Counted from the first letter of the stretch, positions 1 through 8,812 are shown. The stretch is DNA of 64,000 nucleotides from Bacillota bacterium (GCA_023386315.1 JAEWJZ010000013.1:110266-174265), one strand, 5' to 3'. Notes: a model not told the origin generated them from the sequence alone. Program-made: numbers and translations.

Positions 1-1
1 A

Positions 2-616
2 AATGGAAAAAGGACCTTTAGCTGCACAAACCATAACGCCCTTTTAAATTCCCTTGGCGGGGCATTTTCCGGAAAAACAGGATTCACCGGCGGGGCAGGC
101 TACTCCTATGTTGGAGCAGTTAGAAGCGACGGAAGAATCTTTACCATTGCCCTGTTAGGCTGCGGATGGCCGCCCCATAAAACCTGGAAATGGTCCGATG
201 CCAGAAAGCTGTTTCAGTATGGTATGGAACGGTTCCATTACCGGGATGTATATGAAGAAGTAAATCTGCCAAAAGTGCTGATAAATGAAGGAATCCCCTT
301 ATCAGGAGGGCTTGACAAGCCGGTTTTAATCGCCTGTGCCATGGCAGATGACAGGGAGAAAAGCATGAAACTTCTGCTGGCAGATGATGAGAAGGTGACT
401 GTGAAAACCAGCGTGCCAAATAAGTTGGAGGCCCCTGTTAAAAAAGGGCAGGCGGTGGGTGTTGTTACATACATGTTAAATGGGAAAACAGTAAAGGAGT
501 TTCCGGTTTATTTAACAGAAGGGACGAAACGCCTGACTGCTGTCTGGTGTCTGAAAAATATTATTTCCCGCTATCTTTCCATGCCGGGTTTTCCGGAAAT
601 ACTCGCTTCCTCTTGA
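2..616 (+). CDS. D-alanyl-D-alanine carboxypeptidase, C-terminal part (cut by window start)
   Basis: This reading frame is open from base 2 to a TGA at 614-616, so the gene begins before the window. The visible part holds the KTG box of serine penicillin-binding proteins in the context SGKTGFTGGAGYSYVGA, followed by a beta-rich C-terminal region typical of the DacF/PBP5-like low-molecular-weight class. These enzymes trim the terminal D-Ala from peptidoglycan stem peptides outside the membrane. The SxxK and SxN motifs should lie upstream. The last roughly 25 residues are hydrophobic or basic and could be the membrane anchor. The family call is firm; the exact paralogue (dacA, dacB or dacF) cannot be told from this fragment. 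Confidence 0.85.
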   Translation, partial: NGKRTFSCTNHNALLNSLGGAFSGKTGFTGGAGYSYVGAVRSDGRIFTIALLGCGWPPHKTWKWSDARKLFQYGMERFHYRDVYEEVNLPKVLINEGIPLSGGLDKPVLIACAMADDREKSMKLLLADDEKVTVKTSVPNKLEAPVKKGQAVGVVTYMLNGKTVKEFPVYLTEGTKRLTAVWCLKNIISRYLSMPGFPEILASS

Positions 617-634
617 AGTTAAATTATGATATAC

Positions 635-664
635 TTGACAAAATACAATTTCCTACGACGTAAT
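635..664 (+). promoter_or_regulatory. Possible promoter of the phosphatase-YitT operon
   Basis: A perfect TTGACA lies at 635-640. The best -10 candidate 18 bases further on (659-664, CGTAAT) is weak. The placement makes a start codon upstream of about 670 unlikely and so supports starting the phosphatase at 698. Confidence 0.35.
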
Positions 665-697
665 GTACTGCAGGAAAAATGGGAGGAAATGATAAAG

Positions 698-1543
698 ATG
701 AATGAGGAAAATACCGGTACCATGGGGAGAATAAAGCTTGAGAAGCTGCATAACACCAGAGATTTAGGCGGTTTGGAAACTCAGGACGGAAAGATGATAC
801 TGCCTAAAAGGCTGATCAGGAGCGGAACCTTATACGAGGCAACCGGTGATGACATCCGGATATTATCTGATGGGTGCGGTCTTGGAACAGTCATTGATTT
901 CAGAACAGCGACGGAAAGAAAGCAGAAGCCGGATCCCCATATGCCGGGAGTCCGTAATATATTTAATCCCATTCTGGATGAAAAGACAGTGGGTATTACC
1001 TTTGAAGACGAAGAACAGGAGGCAGAGGAAGGGGAACCTGATGCAATAAAATCAATCCTTCTCCATGCCTCTTCCTTAGGCGGAAAGCCGGAAATGTATG
1101 TGGACAGGCTTTACGAAGATCTTGTTTTAAATGATCACGCCGCATACTCCTATTCCAGATTTTTCGATCTTTTGCTGGAAGCAGATGACAGGGCGGTTTT
1201 ATGGCACTGCACAGCCGGAAAGGACAGGGTGGGAGTGGGGACTGCACTGCTCCTTACTGCACTTGGGGTTCAACGGGATACCATTATAAAGGATTTTGTA
1301 AAGACCAATGATTACGTCATGGAGCAGGTAAATCTCACCTGTTCCCTGATTGAAAAGGAGACTGGGGACAGAGGCCTTGCAGACTGCGTCAGGGTATTAT
1401 TTACTGTTTCGGAGTCTTATATTCTCCGCGCTTTTTCTGCCATAGAACAGTCCTTTGGAACCTTAGACCATTATCTGACAGACCGGCTGTCTGTGACTCA
1501 GGAAAAAAGGGATGCGCTCAGAGCAAAGTTTTTAGCGCAATAA
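698..1543 (+). CDS. Protein tyrosine/serine phosphatase (CX5R family)
   Basis: The 281-residue protein carries the phosphatase P-loop HCTAGKDRVG (Cys near residue 171), and an N-terminal NTRDLGG motif seen in the Y_phosphatase3 family that includes bacterial LipA/PtpB-like enzymes. It is expected to hydrolyse phosphotyrosine or phosphoinositide-like substrates in the cytoplasm; no signal peptide is seen. The frame is open from 626, but a TTGACA -35 at 635 and a GGGAGG ribosome site at 681-686 favour ATG 698 (ATG 689 is the alternative). It is followed after 25 bases by the YitT-type gene, probably as one transcript. The physiological substrate is unknown. Confidence 0.8.
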   Translation: MNEENTGTMGRIKLEKLHNTRDLGGLETQDGKMILPKRLIRSGTLYEATGDDIRILSDGCGLGTVIDFRTATERKQKPDPHMPGVRNIFNPILDEKTVGITFEDEEQEAEEGEPDAIKSILLHASSLGGKPEMYVDRLYEDLVLNDHAAYSYSRFFDLLLEADDRAVLWHCTAGKDRVGVGTALLLTALGVQRDTIIKDFVKTNDYVMEQVNLTCSLIEKETGDRGLADCVRVLFTVSESYILRAFSAIEQSFGTLDHYLTDRLSVTQEKRDALRAKFLAQ

Positions 1544-1568
1544 GTATACGAAAGGAAGTTACTGAAGT

Positions 1569-2414
1569 ATGAATTTGAAAAAAATAGCTACGGTGCTGGC
1601 AGGAAACACCGTATATGCGCTTGCTGTTTCTTTGTTTATTCTTCCAAATGGGCTGATTACAGGAGGTACAACAGGTCTTGCTTTAGTTGCCCATGCAAAA
1701 CTTGGAATTTCAATTGCTCTGTTTGTAGGGGTATTCAATATTATCATGTTTGCTGCCGGCGCATTTGTGCTTGGAAAGGCGTTTGCGCTGACAACCTTAA
1801 TCAGTACCTTTTATTATCCGTTTATTCTGGGGATTTTTGAGAATCTGTTCGGCAATATGGTCATTACCCAGGACCGAATGCTTGCAACCGTTTTTTCCGG
1901 ACTTTTAATCGGTGCGGGTATCGGCATGGTAATACGGGCGGGAGCGTCCACCGGAGGCATGGATATACCGCCTCTCATCATTAATAAAAAGTGGAATTTG
2001 TCAATTTCTCTTACAATGTCGGTTTTTGACTGCATGATACTTCTCTCCCAGATGATATTTTCCGACTTGGAGCAGATCCTGTATGGAATTCTTCTTGTTC
2101 TTTTATACACCATGGTTCTGGATAAAGTGCTTATGACTGGCCGGAATCAGATGCAGGTTAAGATCATCAGTAAAAAGTATGACCAGATCAGCCAGGAGAT
2201 ACAGAGGCGGATGGACAGAGGGACCACATTGCTTGCCAGTGAAGGAGGCCATTTAAGGGAATCCTCTTTTGCTGTACTCACTGTGATATCAGGGAGGCAG
2301 CTTTCTAAGCTTAATGAACTGGTTCTGGAAATGGATCCTCATGCTTTTATGATTATCAACCAGGTAACAGAGGTGAGGGGAAGAGGTTTTACGCTTCATA
2401 AAGAATACAAATAA
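1569..2414 (+). CDS. YitT/DUF161 family membrane protein
   Basis: The 281-residue protein has about five hydrophobic helices in its first 175 residues, with a glycine-rich RAGASTGGMDIP segment typical of the YitT family, and then a soluble C-terminal domain of the DUF2179 type (from about residue 200, ending VRGRGFTLHKEYK). The family is widespread in Firmicutes and its transport function is not settled. The start ATG follows an AAGGAAG ribosome site. It sits just downstream of the phosphatase gene and is likely co-transcribed with it. The family call is good; the substrate is not known. Confidence 0.8.
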   Translation: MNLKKIATVLAGNTVYALAVSLFILPNGLITGGTTGLALVAHAKLGISIALFVGVFNIIMFAAGAFVLGKAFALTTLISTFYYPFILGIFENLFGNMVITQDRMLATVFSGLLIGAGIGMVIRAGASTGGMDIPPLIINKKWNLSISLTMSVFDCMILLSQMIFSDLEQILYGILLVLLYTMVLDKVLMTGRNQMQVKIISKKYDQISQEIQRRMDRGTTLLASEGGHLRESSFAVLTVISGRQLSKLNELVLEMDPHAFMIINQVTEVRGRGFTLHKEYK

Positions 2415-2476
2415 TTAAAAATGCGGACAAATATCTTACGGAAAAATGACTAAGGTTTACGGTTTTGGAAACACTA

Positions 2477-2506
2477 TTGACTTCCAATCTTTACCGGTGC
2501 TATACT
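2477..2506 (+). promoter_or_regulatory. Sigma-A-type promoter for the lipoprotein gene
   Basis: TTGACT at 2477-2482 and TATACT at 2501-2506 are separated by 18 bases and lie 42 bases before ATG 2548. This fixes the start of the following gene downstream of the first ATG in the frame (2446). Confidence 0.7.
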
Positions 2507-2547
2507 GTGCCCGAAGCAGTAAATGGACGCAGGGAGGAACGAAAAAG

Positions 2548-3129
2548 ATGCTCAGGAATAGATTCGGTATCATTTGTTTTGTCATTGCACTGGCTGTATT
2601 TTTTGCAGCCGGCTGCGGAAAAAAGGGAGATTTAACCGCCGGTTCCAAAGCTGCGCAGATGACTGAATCGGAGACTGCGGCCAGCATTATGGAAAAATCC
2701 ATGACGGAAAGCGGCACAGAAGGAACGGCTGCTTTACAGGAAGAGGAGCTGGGTGCACTTATGGACGATCAGGGAGAATCGGCTGACGAGACCTATGAGG
2801 GACCGGGAAAGCAGGCGGAAGCCTTTGCGGAAAAAATACAGGAAGCAGTTTCAGACCGGAATTTAGAGGCGCTGGCAGAACTTATTACCTATCCATGTGT
2901 ATTTATTAATAGTGATCAGGAAACAATACTCTTAAAAAAGCAGGAAGATCTCTTAAAGCAAAATCCGGATATGGTATTTGGGGATGATTTAATGGTTGCG
3001 GTGGCCAAGGTGGATACAGCAACACTTAAGAAAACGGAAGAAGGTATCGTGCTGGGAGAGGGAGCATCCAGGATTATATTCCAGGAATCGCCGGAGGGCA
3101 GCATCGGGATCACGGAAATTAAAGAATGA
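2548..3129 (+). CDS. Secreted lipoprotein of unknown function
   Basis: The 193-residue product begins with a basic N terminus, a hydrophobic helix and a lipobox ending AAGC (Cys near residue 23), so it should be a membrane-anchored lipoprotein facing outwards. A Thr/Ser/Glu/Ala-rich linker follows. The C-terminal half (about residues 85-193) contains paired acidic and basic helices and a segment ELITYPCVFIN that resembles NTF2-like/DUF4440-type folds; this is only an impression. Start 2548 is chosen from the AGGGAGGA site at 2531-2538 and the promoter just upstream. It stands alone, followed by a terminator. No function is assigned. Confidence 0.7.
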   Translation: MLRNRFGIICFVIALAVFFAAGCGKKGDLTAGSKAAQMTESETAASIMEKSMTESGTEGTAALQEEELGALMDDQGESADETYEGPGKQAEAFAEKIQEAVSDRNLEALAELITYPCVFINSDQETILLKKQEDLLKQNPDMVFGDDLMVAVAKVDTATLKKTEEGIVLGEGASRIIFQESPEGSIGITEIKE

Positions 3130-3219
3130 CTTTGTATACAACATACAAATAAGTTCGACAAAAATGTACAAATTGCTGGAAAAATCTACACCAATCGATA
3201 AAATGCCAACGGAAATTAG

Positions 3220-3270
3220 GAGCAAGAGACAATGGATTGTAAGAAATCCATAGTTTTTTGCTCTTTTTTT
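3220..3270 (+). terminator. Likely terminator of the lipoprotein gene
   Basis: GGAGCAA...ATGGATT pairs with AATCCAT...TTGCTC around a short loop with an internal bulge, followed by seven T residues (3264-3270). Confidence 0.5.
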
Positions 3271-3282
3271 ACCAAAAAGAGC
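3260..3282 (+). other. Second, overlapping perfect hairpin
   Basis: GCTCTTTTT at 3260-3268 and AAAAAGAGC at 3274-3282 form a perfect nine-base stem with loop TTACC. It shares its left arm with the right arm and T-tract of the preceding terminator, so the two structures cannot form together. Confidence 0.45.
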
Positions 3283-3316
3283 TTGAAATATATCGTAATT
3301 AATTATACAATTATAA

Positions 3317-3344
3317 TTGGCAGAAATTGGTGTTATTATATAGT
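3317..3344 (+). promoter_or_regulatory. Candidate promoter of the decarboxylase/transcarboxylase operon
   Basis: TTGGCA at 3317-3322 and TATAGT at 3339-3344 are 16 bases apart and about 58 bases before the start codon. Other AT-rich -10-like boxes (TATAAT at 3312) are close, so the exact choice is uncertain. Confidence 0.45.
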
Positions 3345-3402
3345 CTTGTCGTTATTTTTATAACGGAGGCTATGCAAATATTACAAAATGGAGGATTGCA
3401 AA

Positions 3403-4857
3403 ATGAGTAATTCAACACAAACATCAGCAAGTAACCGAATTCACGCTTTGCTTGATGAAAACAGTTTTGTTGAAGTCGGCGGTTATGTAACAGCAAGAAG
3501 CACTGACTTTAACATGACAGCAAGGGAAACTCCTTCTGACGGTGTTATTACCGGCTACGGTACCATCGGGGGCTGCCTTGTGTATGTGTACAGCCAGGAC
3601 TCTTCTGTTTTTGGTGGGGCTGTAGGAGAGATGCATGCTAAAAAAATCACACGACTTTACACCATGGCTATGAAGATGGGAGCACCGGTGATCGGTCTGA
3701 TCGACTGTGCCGGATTAAGACTTCAGGAGGCAACAGATGCCCTCAATGGCTTTGGTGAAATTTATATGAGCCAGACTTTAGCATCAGGAGTGGTACCCCA
3801 GATCGTGGCGGTCTTCGGCACCTGCGGCGGCGGCATGGCTGTCTCGGCAGCTATGGCAGATTTCACTTTTATGGAAGGAAAGTCTGCTAAGCTGTTTGTC
3901 AATTCACCCAATGCCATACAGGACAATTATACGGAAAAACTAAATACCGCTTCCGCTGGTTTTCAGAGCAGGGAAGCAGGACTGGTAGATTTTATCGGAG
4001 AGGAAGAAGAGATTTTTGATAATATCAGAACTCTTGTCACGATTTTACCTGCCAATAGCGAGGATGACATGTCTTACGATGAGTGCACGGATGATTTAAA
4101 CCGCGTATGTTCCGATTTGGCAAACTATGTTGGAGATACGAAAATTGCGCTCACACAGATTTCTGATAATCATTTCTTTATGGAGACCAGGAAAGAATAT
4201 GGCTCCTCTATGGTTACCGGCTTTATCCGTTTAAACGGTATTACTGTGGGCTGTGTTGCCAATCGAACAGAATCCTATGACGACAATGGATTAAAGACCA
4301 TGTCCTATGAAGCGAAATTAACGGGACAGGGCTGTGAGAAGGCGGCTGAATTTGTTGGCTTCTGTGACGCATTTGATATCCCGCTTCTCACTCTGGTGAA
4401 CGTAACCGGGTATGAGAACACAACAGGATCTGAAAAAACCATTGCAAAGGCAGCAGCAAAGCTTACCTATGCATTTGCCAACGCAACCGTACCGAAAGTA
4501 ACCGTTGTGATTGGACAGGCACTGGGAAGCGCTTATCTTACCATGAACAGCAAATCCTTAGGTGCTGATATTGTATATGCATGGCCGGAATCAACCATAG
4601 GAATGATGGATCCGGTTGAGGCTGCAAAGATCATGTATGCGGATGAGATCGCAAAGGGAGAAGACGGAAAGGCAGTGATGGAGGAGAAGGCGGAAAGTTA
4701 TCGTGCCCTTCAGTCCAGCGCACTTTCAGCAGCAAAAAGAGGATATGTTGATGATATCATCGATGCCAGTGAGACAAGAGCCAGAGTGATCGCTGCATTT
4801 GAGATGTTATTCACAAAGAGAGAGGATCGTCCGGCGAAAAAACATGGCACGATATAG
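3403..4857 (+). CDS. Acyl-CoA carboxyltransferase subunit (12S / methylmalonyl-CoA decarboxylase alpha type)
   Basis: The 484-residue protein belongs to the crotonase-fold carboxyltransferase family (propionyl-CoA carboxylase beta, MmdA, transcarboxylase 12S). The N half has LIDCAGLRLQE and GTCGGGMAVSAA (acyl-CoA oxyanion region); the C half has the matching biotin-side glycine segment VIGQALGSAYLTM. It would move CO2 between an acyl-CoA such as methylmalonyl-CoA and biotin on the carrier encoded two genes on. Start 3403 is chosen over 3388 because GGAGGA at 3390-3395 sits seven bases before it. It is first in a five-gene operon with no biotin carboxylase nearby, which points to decarboxylation or transcarboxylation, not ATP-driven carboxylation. 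Confidence 0.85.
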   Translation: MSNSTQTSASNRIHALLDENSFVEVGGYVTARSTDFNMTARETPSDGVITGYGTIGGCLVYVYSQDSSVFGGAVGEMHAKKITRLYTMAMKMGAPVIGLIDCAGLRLQEATDALNGFGEIYMSQTLASGVVPQIVAVFGTCGGGMAVSAAMADFTFMEGKSAKLFVNSPNAIQDNYTEKLNTASAGFQSREAGLVDFIGEEEEIFDNIRTLVTILPANSEDDMSYDECTDDLNRVCSDLANYVGDTKIALTQISDNHFFMETRKEYGSSMVTGFIRLNGITVGCVANRTESYDDNGLKTMSYEAKLTGQGCEKAAEFVGFCDAFDIPLLTLVNVTGYENTTGSEKTIAKAAAKLTYAFANATVPKVTVVIGQALGSAYLTMNSKSLGADIVYAWPESTIGMMDPVEAAKIMYADEIAKGEDGKAVMEEKAESYRALQSSALSAAKRGYVDDIIDASETRARVIAAFEMLFTKREDRPAKKHGTI

Positions 4858-4874
4858 AATGAGGTGACAGGTAT

Positions 4875-5657
4875 ATGAAATTAAATTTGAAACGAGCAGT
4901 AGTGGGTCTTACTATGGCAGTCTGCCTCTTTTCATTATCTGCATGCGGTGCTGCCAGTTCTAAGTCCGAAGGCATCGATGCTGATATGAAAGCGCAGCTT
5001 GAGCAGATTCCCGTCGCCTCGTATCTGGAGCTGTACACCGGTCTTGAGGACAAAGATACCGAGCAGATGCGAAAGAGCCTGGCTAAAAAGGATGAGGTGG
5101 CTGCGCTGGCAGAGGGAATCGATTCCTGGAATAATGTAAAGGGTGATTTAGGCGGTTTTGTTTCAGCTTCTGATTCTGTGAAATTGGAAGAGAGCAAGGA
5201 TGGATACACTGCTACGGTCAATACCGTATTTGAAAAGAGAAATATGGATTTCACCGTAACCTTTGACCATAAGCTTTCCAAGATAACCGGTGTGGCATTT
5301 ATTCCACAGTATAATATAGCTGAAAAGATGGAAAAAGCCGGTTTTAATACACTGATGGGAATGGGTACGGTATTTGTAGTATTGATCTTTATCAGTCTGC
5401 TGATTGGCGGGTTCCGTTATATCAGTATATTTGAAGAGAAAATGCTTAATAAGGGAAAAGGACCGGAGACAAAGGTGGCTGCTGAAGCCGAACCGGTATT
5501 TGCCACACCCCTTGCAGAGGAAGATGAGCTGAAGGATGATCTGGAACTGGCAGCTGTAATAACAGCAGCGATTGCAGCATCTGAAGGAGTCTCACCAAGC
5601 GGTCTTGTTGTTCGTTCCATTAAACGTGCAGCAGCCGGTAATTGGAAAAAAGCATAA
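4875..5657 (+). CDS. OadG-family decarboxylase gamma-like subunit, lipoprotein-like
   Basis: The 260-residue protein starts with a signal sequence ending in SLSACG (lipobox-like Cys near residue 24), an extracellular domain of about 130 residues, one membrane helix (about 156-178, MGMGTVFVVLIFISLLIGGF), and a cytoplasmic tail. The tail ends in AVITAAIAASEG, a motif shared by OadG/MmdD small subunits that bind the carboxyltransferase. OadG proteins hold the peripheral carboxyltransferase to the Na+-pumping beta subunit. The long secreted domain is unusual, since classical OadG is under 100 residues. It lies 17 bases after the carboxyltransferase gene. Confidence 0.75.
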   Translation: MKLNLKRAVVGLTMAVCLFSLSACGAASSKSEGIDADMKAQLEQIPVASYLELYTGLEDKDTEQMRKSLAKKDEVAALAEGIDSWNNVKGDLGGFVSASDSVKLEESKDGYTATVNTVFEKRNMDFTVTFDHKLSKITGVAFIPQYNIAEKMEKAGFNTLMGMGTVFVVLIFISLLIGGFRYISIFEEKMLNKGKGPETKVAAEAEPVFATPLAEEDELKDDLELAAVITAAIAASEGVSPSGLVVRSIKRAAAGNWKKA

Positions 5658-5676
5658 AATCAGGAGGATTGTCATC

Positions 5677-6054
5677 ATGAAAAATTATAAAATTACAGTG
5701 AATGGTAATGTTTACGATGTAACCGTAGAAGAAACAACTGGTACAGCAGCAGCATCTGCTCCGGCAGCGGTATCCGCGACCGTTAAAACAGCAGCTCCCG
5801 CTGCAGCACCTAAGAAAGAGACCGCAAAAGGACCGGAAGGTTCCGTAAAAGTAACTGCACCTATGCCAGGTAAGATTCTTGGTGTTAAGGTAAGTGCAGG
5901 ACAGTCTGTAAAAAAAGGCGAAGTCCTTCTTGTTCTGGAAGCCATGAAGATGGAGAACGAAATCGTAGCACCTTCCGATGGAACAATTGCCAGCGTTCAG
6001 GCAGCTGTGGGTGATTCCGTAGAAGCAGGCGCAACTTTGGCTACATTAAACTAG
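5677..6054 (+). CDS. Biotin carrier protein (1.3S type)
   Basis: The 125-residue protein has an N-terminal leader, an Ala/Pro-rich flexible linker (about 22-55) and a C-terminal biotinyl domain with the biotinylation motif EAMKMEN (Lys91). It carries CO2 between the carboxyltransferases and the membrane pump. Start 5677 is fixed by AGGAGG just upstream at 5662-5667; the frame is open further upstream but overlaps the OadG-like gene. It is the only biotin carrier in the operon, so both carboxyltransferase types encoded here probably share it. Confidence 0.9.
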   Translation: MKNYKITVNGNVYDVTVEETTGTAAASAPAAVSATVKTAAPAAAPKKETAKGPEGSVKVTAPMPGKILGVKVSAGQSVKKGEVLLVLEAMKMENEIVAPSDGTIASVQAAVGDSVEAGATLATLN

Positions 6055-6063
6055 TACGGAAAG

Positions 6064-6091
6064 ATCCGCTATAACAATAAATAGCGCGGAT
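6064..6091 (+). other. Intergenic hairpin between carrier and beta subunit
   Basis: ATCCGCTAT (6064-6072) pairs with ATAGCGCGGAT (6081-6091) with a two-base bulge. There is no T-tract, so an mRNA processing or stability element is more likely than a terminator. Confidence 0.4.
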
Positions 6092-6110
6092 TCCTTATGG
6101 AGGGATTAAC

Positions 6111-7259
6111 ATGGATTATATTAGTAATACATTCACCAATCTTCTTCAGCAGACCGCATTCTTCAACCTGACTGCAGGTAACATGCTTATGATCCTGGTC
6201 GCTTTTCTGTTTTTATATCTGGCGATTCAAAAAGGATTTGAACCCCTGCTTCTGGTGCCGATTTCTTTTGGTATGCTGCTTGTAAATATCTATCCGGATA
6301 TTATGAAAGAGGTTGGAGCGGATGGCGCCGGCGGCGGACTGCTGCAATATTTCTTTAAACTGGATGAATGGGGGATTCTTCCTCCGCTTATCTTCATGGG
6401 TGTTGGAGCCATGACAGACTTTGGTCCTCTGATTGCAAACCCTAAGAGCTTTCTGTTAGGGGCAGCTGCCCAGTTTGGTATTTATACCGCATATTTTCTG
6501 GCGATTTTTTTGGGATTCAGCGATAAAGCAGCAGCAGCGATCTCCATTATCGGAGGCGCAGACGGTCCTACGTCTATTTTCCTGGCAAGTAAACTGGGAA
6601 TGACTTCTCTGATGGGACCCATTGCAGTTGCGGCTTATTCCTATATGGCACTGGTTCCGATTATTCAGCCGCCGATTATGAAACTTCTCACAACAGAGAA
6701 GGAGCGTAAGATCAAGATGGAACAGCTTCGGCCGGTATCCAAGCTTGAGAGAATTCTGTTCCCGATCATTGTAACGACTGTTGTTTGTATGATCCTGCCA
6801 ACGACCGCTCCATTAGTTGGTATGCTGATGCTTGGCAATTTATTTAAAGAATCCGGTGTGGTAAAACAGTTAACGGAAACTGCTTCCAATGCATTGATGT
6901 ATATTGTGGTTATTCTTCTTGGTACATCAGTAGGTGCAACCACCAGTGCGGAAGCGTTCTTAAATTCCAATACACTTAAAATTGTTTTCCTGGGTCTGGT
7001 TGCATTTTCATTTGGAACAGCTGCAGGTGTCCTGTTTGGAAAGATCATGTGCAAGCTGACAGGAGGCAAGGTCAATCCGCTCATCGGTTCCGCTGGTGTA
7101 TCCGCAGTTCCCATGTCGGCCCGTGTATCCCAGAAGGTGGGAGCTGAGGCAGATCCGACAAACTTCCTGCTGATGCATGCCATGGGGCCAAACGTAGCCG
7201 GTGTTATCGGTACTGCGGTTGCAGCCGGTACATTCATGGCTATTTTCGGAGTGAAATAA
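6111..7259 (+). CDS. Na+-translocating decarboxylase beta subunit (OadB/MmdB/GcdB)
   Basis: The 382-residue protein is an integral membrane protein with about nine to eleven hydrophobic segments. It carries the family signatures GGADGPTSI, holding the Asp needed for Na+ and proton movement, and [13 protein letters not shown] and [10 protein letters not shown] in the second half. It decarboxylates carboxybiotin and pumps Na+ outward. An AGGGATT-like site precedes the ATG. Its length matches the family. It is the key reason to view this operon as a membrane energy-conserving complex and not a soluble carboxylase. Confidence 0.9.
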   Translation: MDYISNTFTNLLQQTAFFNLTAGNMLMILVAFLFLYLAIQKGFEPLLLVPISFGMLLVNIYPDIMKEVGADGAGGGLLQYFFKLDEWGILPPLIFMGVGAMTDFGPLIANPKSFLLGAAAQFGIYTAYFLAIFLGFSDKAAAAISIIGGADGPTSIFLASKLGMTSLMGPIAVAAYSYMALVPIIQPPIMKLLTTEKERKIKMEQLRPVSKLERILFPIIVTTVVCMILPTTAPLVGMLMLGNLFKESGVVKQLTETASNALMYIVVILLGTSVGATTSAEAFLNSNTLKIVFLGLVAFSFGTAAGVLFGKIMCKLTGGKVNPLIGSAGVSAVPMSARVSQKVGAEADPTNFLLMHAMGPNVAGVIGTAVAAGTFMAIFGVK

Positions 7260-7321
7260 TATGACCGGAGAATACAATTTCCGGCAGCAAAGTAAATGAA
7301 CAATAACCAGGAGGTAAGAAA

Positions 7322-8734
7322 ATGGCAGATATAGAAAAAAAGCCGGTTAAGATTGTAGAGACAGTTCTTCGTGACGCTCATCAGTCTTTGCTTGCTACAA
7401 GAATGACAACTGAACAGATGCTTCCGATCGTGGGGAAGATGGATCAGGTTGGTTATTATGCAGTTGAATGCTGGGGCGGTGCTACCTTTGATTCATGCCT
7501 GCGCTTCTTAAAAGAAGATCCCTGGATGAGACTGAGAAAACTGAAAGACGGATTTAAAAATACAAAACTGCAGATGCTGTTCCGCGGCCAGAATATTCTG
7601 GGATACAATCATTATGCTGATGATGTAGTGGAATACTTTGTTCAGAAATCCATTGCAAACGGTATTGATATCATTCGAATATTTGACTGCCTGAATGATA
7701 TGCGCAACTTACAGACAGCAGTAACTGCCTGTAATAAAGAAAAGGGTCATGCCCAGGTTGCCTTAAGCTATACACTGGGTGATTCTTATACTCTGGATTA
7801 CTGGAAAGACATTGCAAAGAGAATTGAGGATATGGGTGCAGATTCCATCTGCATTAAGGATATGGCCGGACTTTTAACACCGTATAATGCTGATGTTCTG
7901 GTTCGTGCATTAAAGGAATCAACCAAGCTTCCAATTGACCTTCATACCCATTATACATCCGGTGTTGCTTCCATGACCTATTTAAAAGCAGTAGAAGCAG
8001 GCTGTGATATTATCGATACCGCAATGTCACCACTGGCTTTAGGTACCAGCCAGCCAGCGACTGAAGTTATGGTGGAAACCTTCCGCGGAACGCCATATGA
8101 TACAGGATATGACCAGAACCTGCTGGCGGAGATTGCAGCTCACTTCCAGCCAATCAGGGAAGAAGCATTAAAGAGCGGACGGTTAAATCCCAAGGTGCTG
8201 GGTGTGGATATTAAGACACTGCAGTATCAGGTACCAGGCGGTATGCTTTCTAACCTTGTAAGCCAGTTAAAGGAAGCAGGACAGGAAGATAAATATTTAC
8301 AGGTATTAGAAGAGGTTCCAAGAGTAAGAGCCGATTTTGGTGAGCCGCCTCTTGTTACTCCGTCTTCCCAGATTGTAGGAACCCAGGCTGTATTAAATGT
8401 AATCAGCGGGGAACGTTACAAGATGGTAACCAAGGAGACTAAAAAAATTCTTATGGGTGAATTCGGACAGACAGTAAAACCCTTTAATCCGGAAGTTCAG
8501 AAAAAGATTATTGGCGATGAAACACCGATTACCTGCCGTCCGGCTGACTTAATTGCACCACAGCTTCCTCAGTTTGAGAAAGAATGTGCACAGTGGAAAC
8601 AGCAGGATGAGGATGTTCTGTCCTATGCCCTGTTCCCCAGTGTTGCCAAGGAATTCTTTGAATACCGTGCAGCACAGCAGACAGGTGTGGATTCCACTCT
8701 GGCTGATAAGCAGAACAAGACATATCCCGTTTAA
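7322..8734 (+). CDS. Oxaloacetate decarboxylase alpha / 5S-type carboxyltransferase without biotin domain
   Basis: The 470-residue protein is a pyruvate-type carboxyltransferase: an HMG-CoA-lyase-like TIM barrel with metal ligands in LRDAHQS and LHTHYTSG and the carboxylatable lysine in CIKDMAG, then a conserved C-terminal domain. It transfers CO2 between oxaloacetate/pyruvate and biotin. It ends before any biotinyl domain, so it must use the separate carrier. AGGAGG lies just upstream. It is last in the operon and is followed by a strong terminator. Transcarboxylase 5S and OadA are hard to separate from sequence alone. Confidence 0.9.
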   Translation: MADIEKKPVKIVETVLRDAHQSLLATRMTTEQMLPIVGKMDQVGYYAVECWGGATFDSCLRFLKEDPWMRLRKLKDGFKNTKLQMLFRGQNILGYNHYADDVVEYFVQKSIANGIDIIRIFDCLNDMRNLQTAVTACNKEKGHAQVALSYTLGDSYTLDYWKDIAKRIEDMGADSICIKDMAGLLTPYNADVLVRALKESTKLPIDLHTHYTSGVASMTYLKAVEAGCDIIDTAMSPLALGTSQPATEVMVETFRGTPYDTGYDQNLLAEIAAHFQPIREEALKSGRLNPKVLGVDIKTLQYQVPGGMLSNLVSQLKEAGQEDKYLQVLEEVPRVRADFGEPPLVTPSSQIVGTQAVLNVISGERYKMVTKETKKILMGEFGQTVKPFNPEVQKKIIGDETPITCRPADLIAPQLPQFEKECAQWKQQDEDVLSYALFPSVAKEFFEYRAAQQTGVDSTLADKQNKTYPV

Positions 8735-8742
8735 TAAACTTA

Positions 8743-8794
8743 AAAATCAGGCCCGGAAGCCCCCTGTTAAGGTGGGAACGGGCCTGATTTTTTT
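8743..8794 (+). terminator. Rho-independent terminator of the decarboxylase operon
   Basis: AAATCAGGCCCG and CGGGCCTGATTT form a long GC-rich stem followed by a run of T residues. Confidence 0.9.
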
Positions 8795-8812
8795 AGAGCA
8801 GCGTGATTTTCA

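Noticed and set aside
626..697. Longer N terminus for the phosphatase starting at 626.
   Set aside because: A TTGACA box lies inside this segment and the only good ribosome site is at 681-686.
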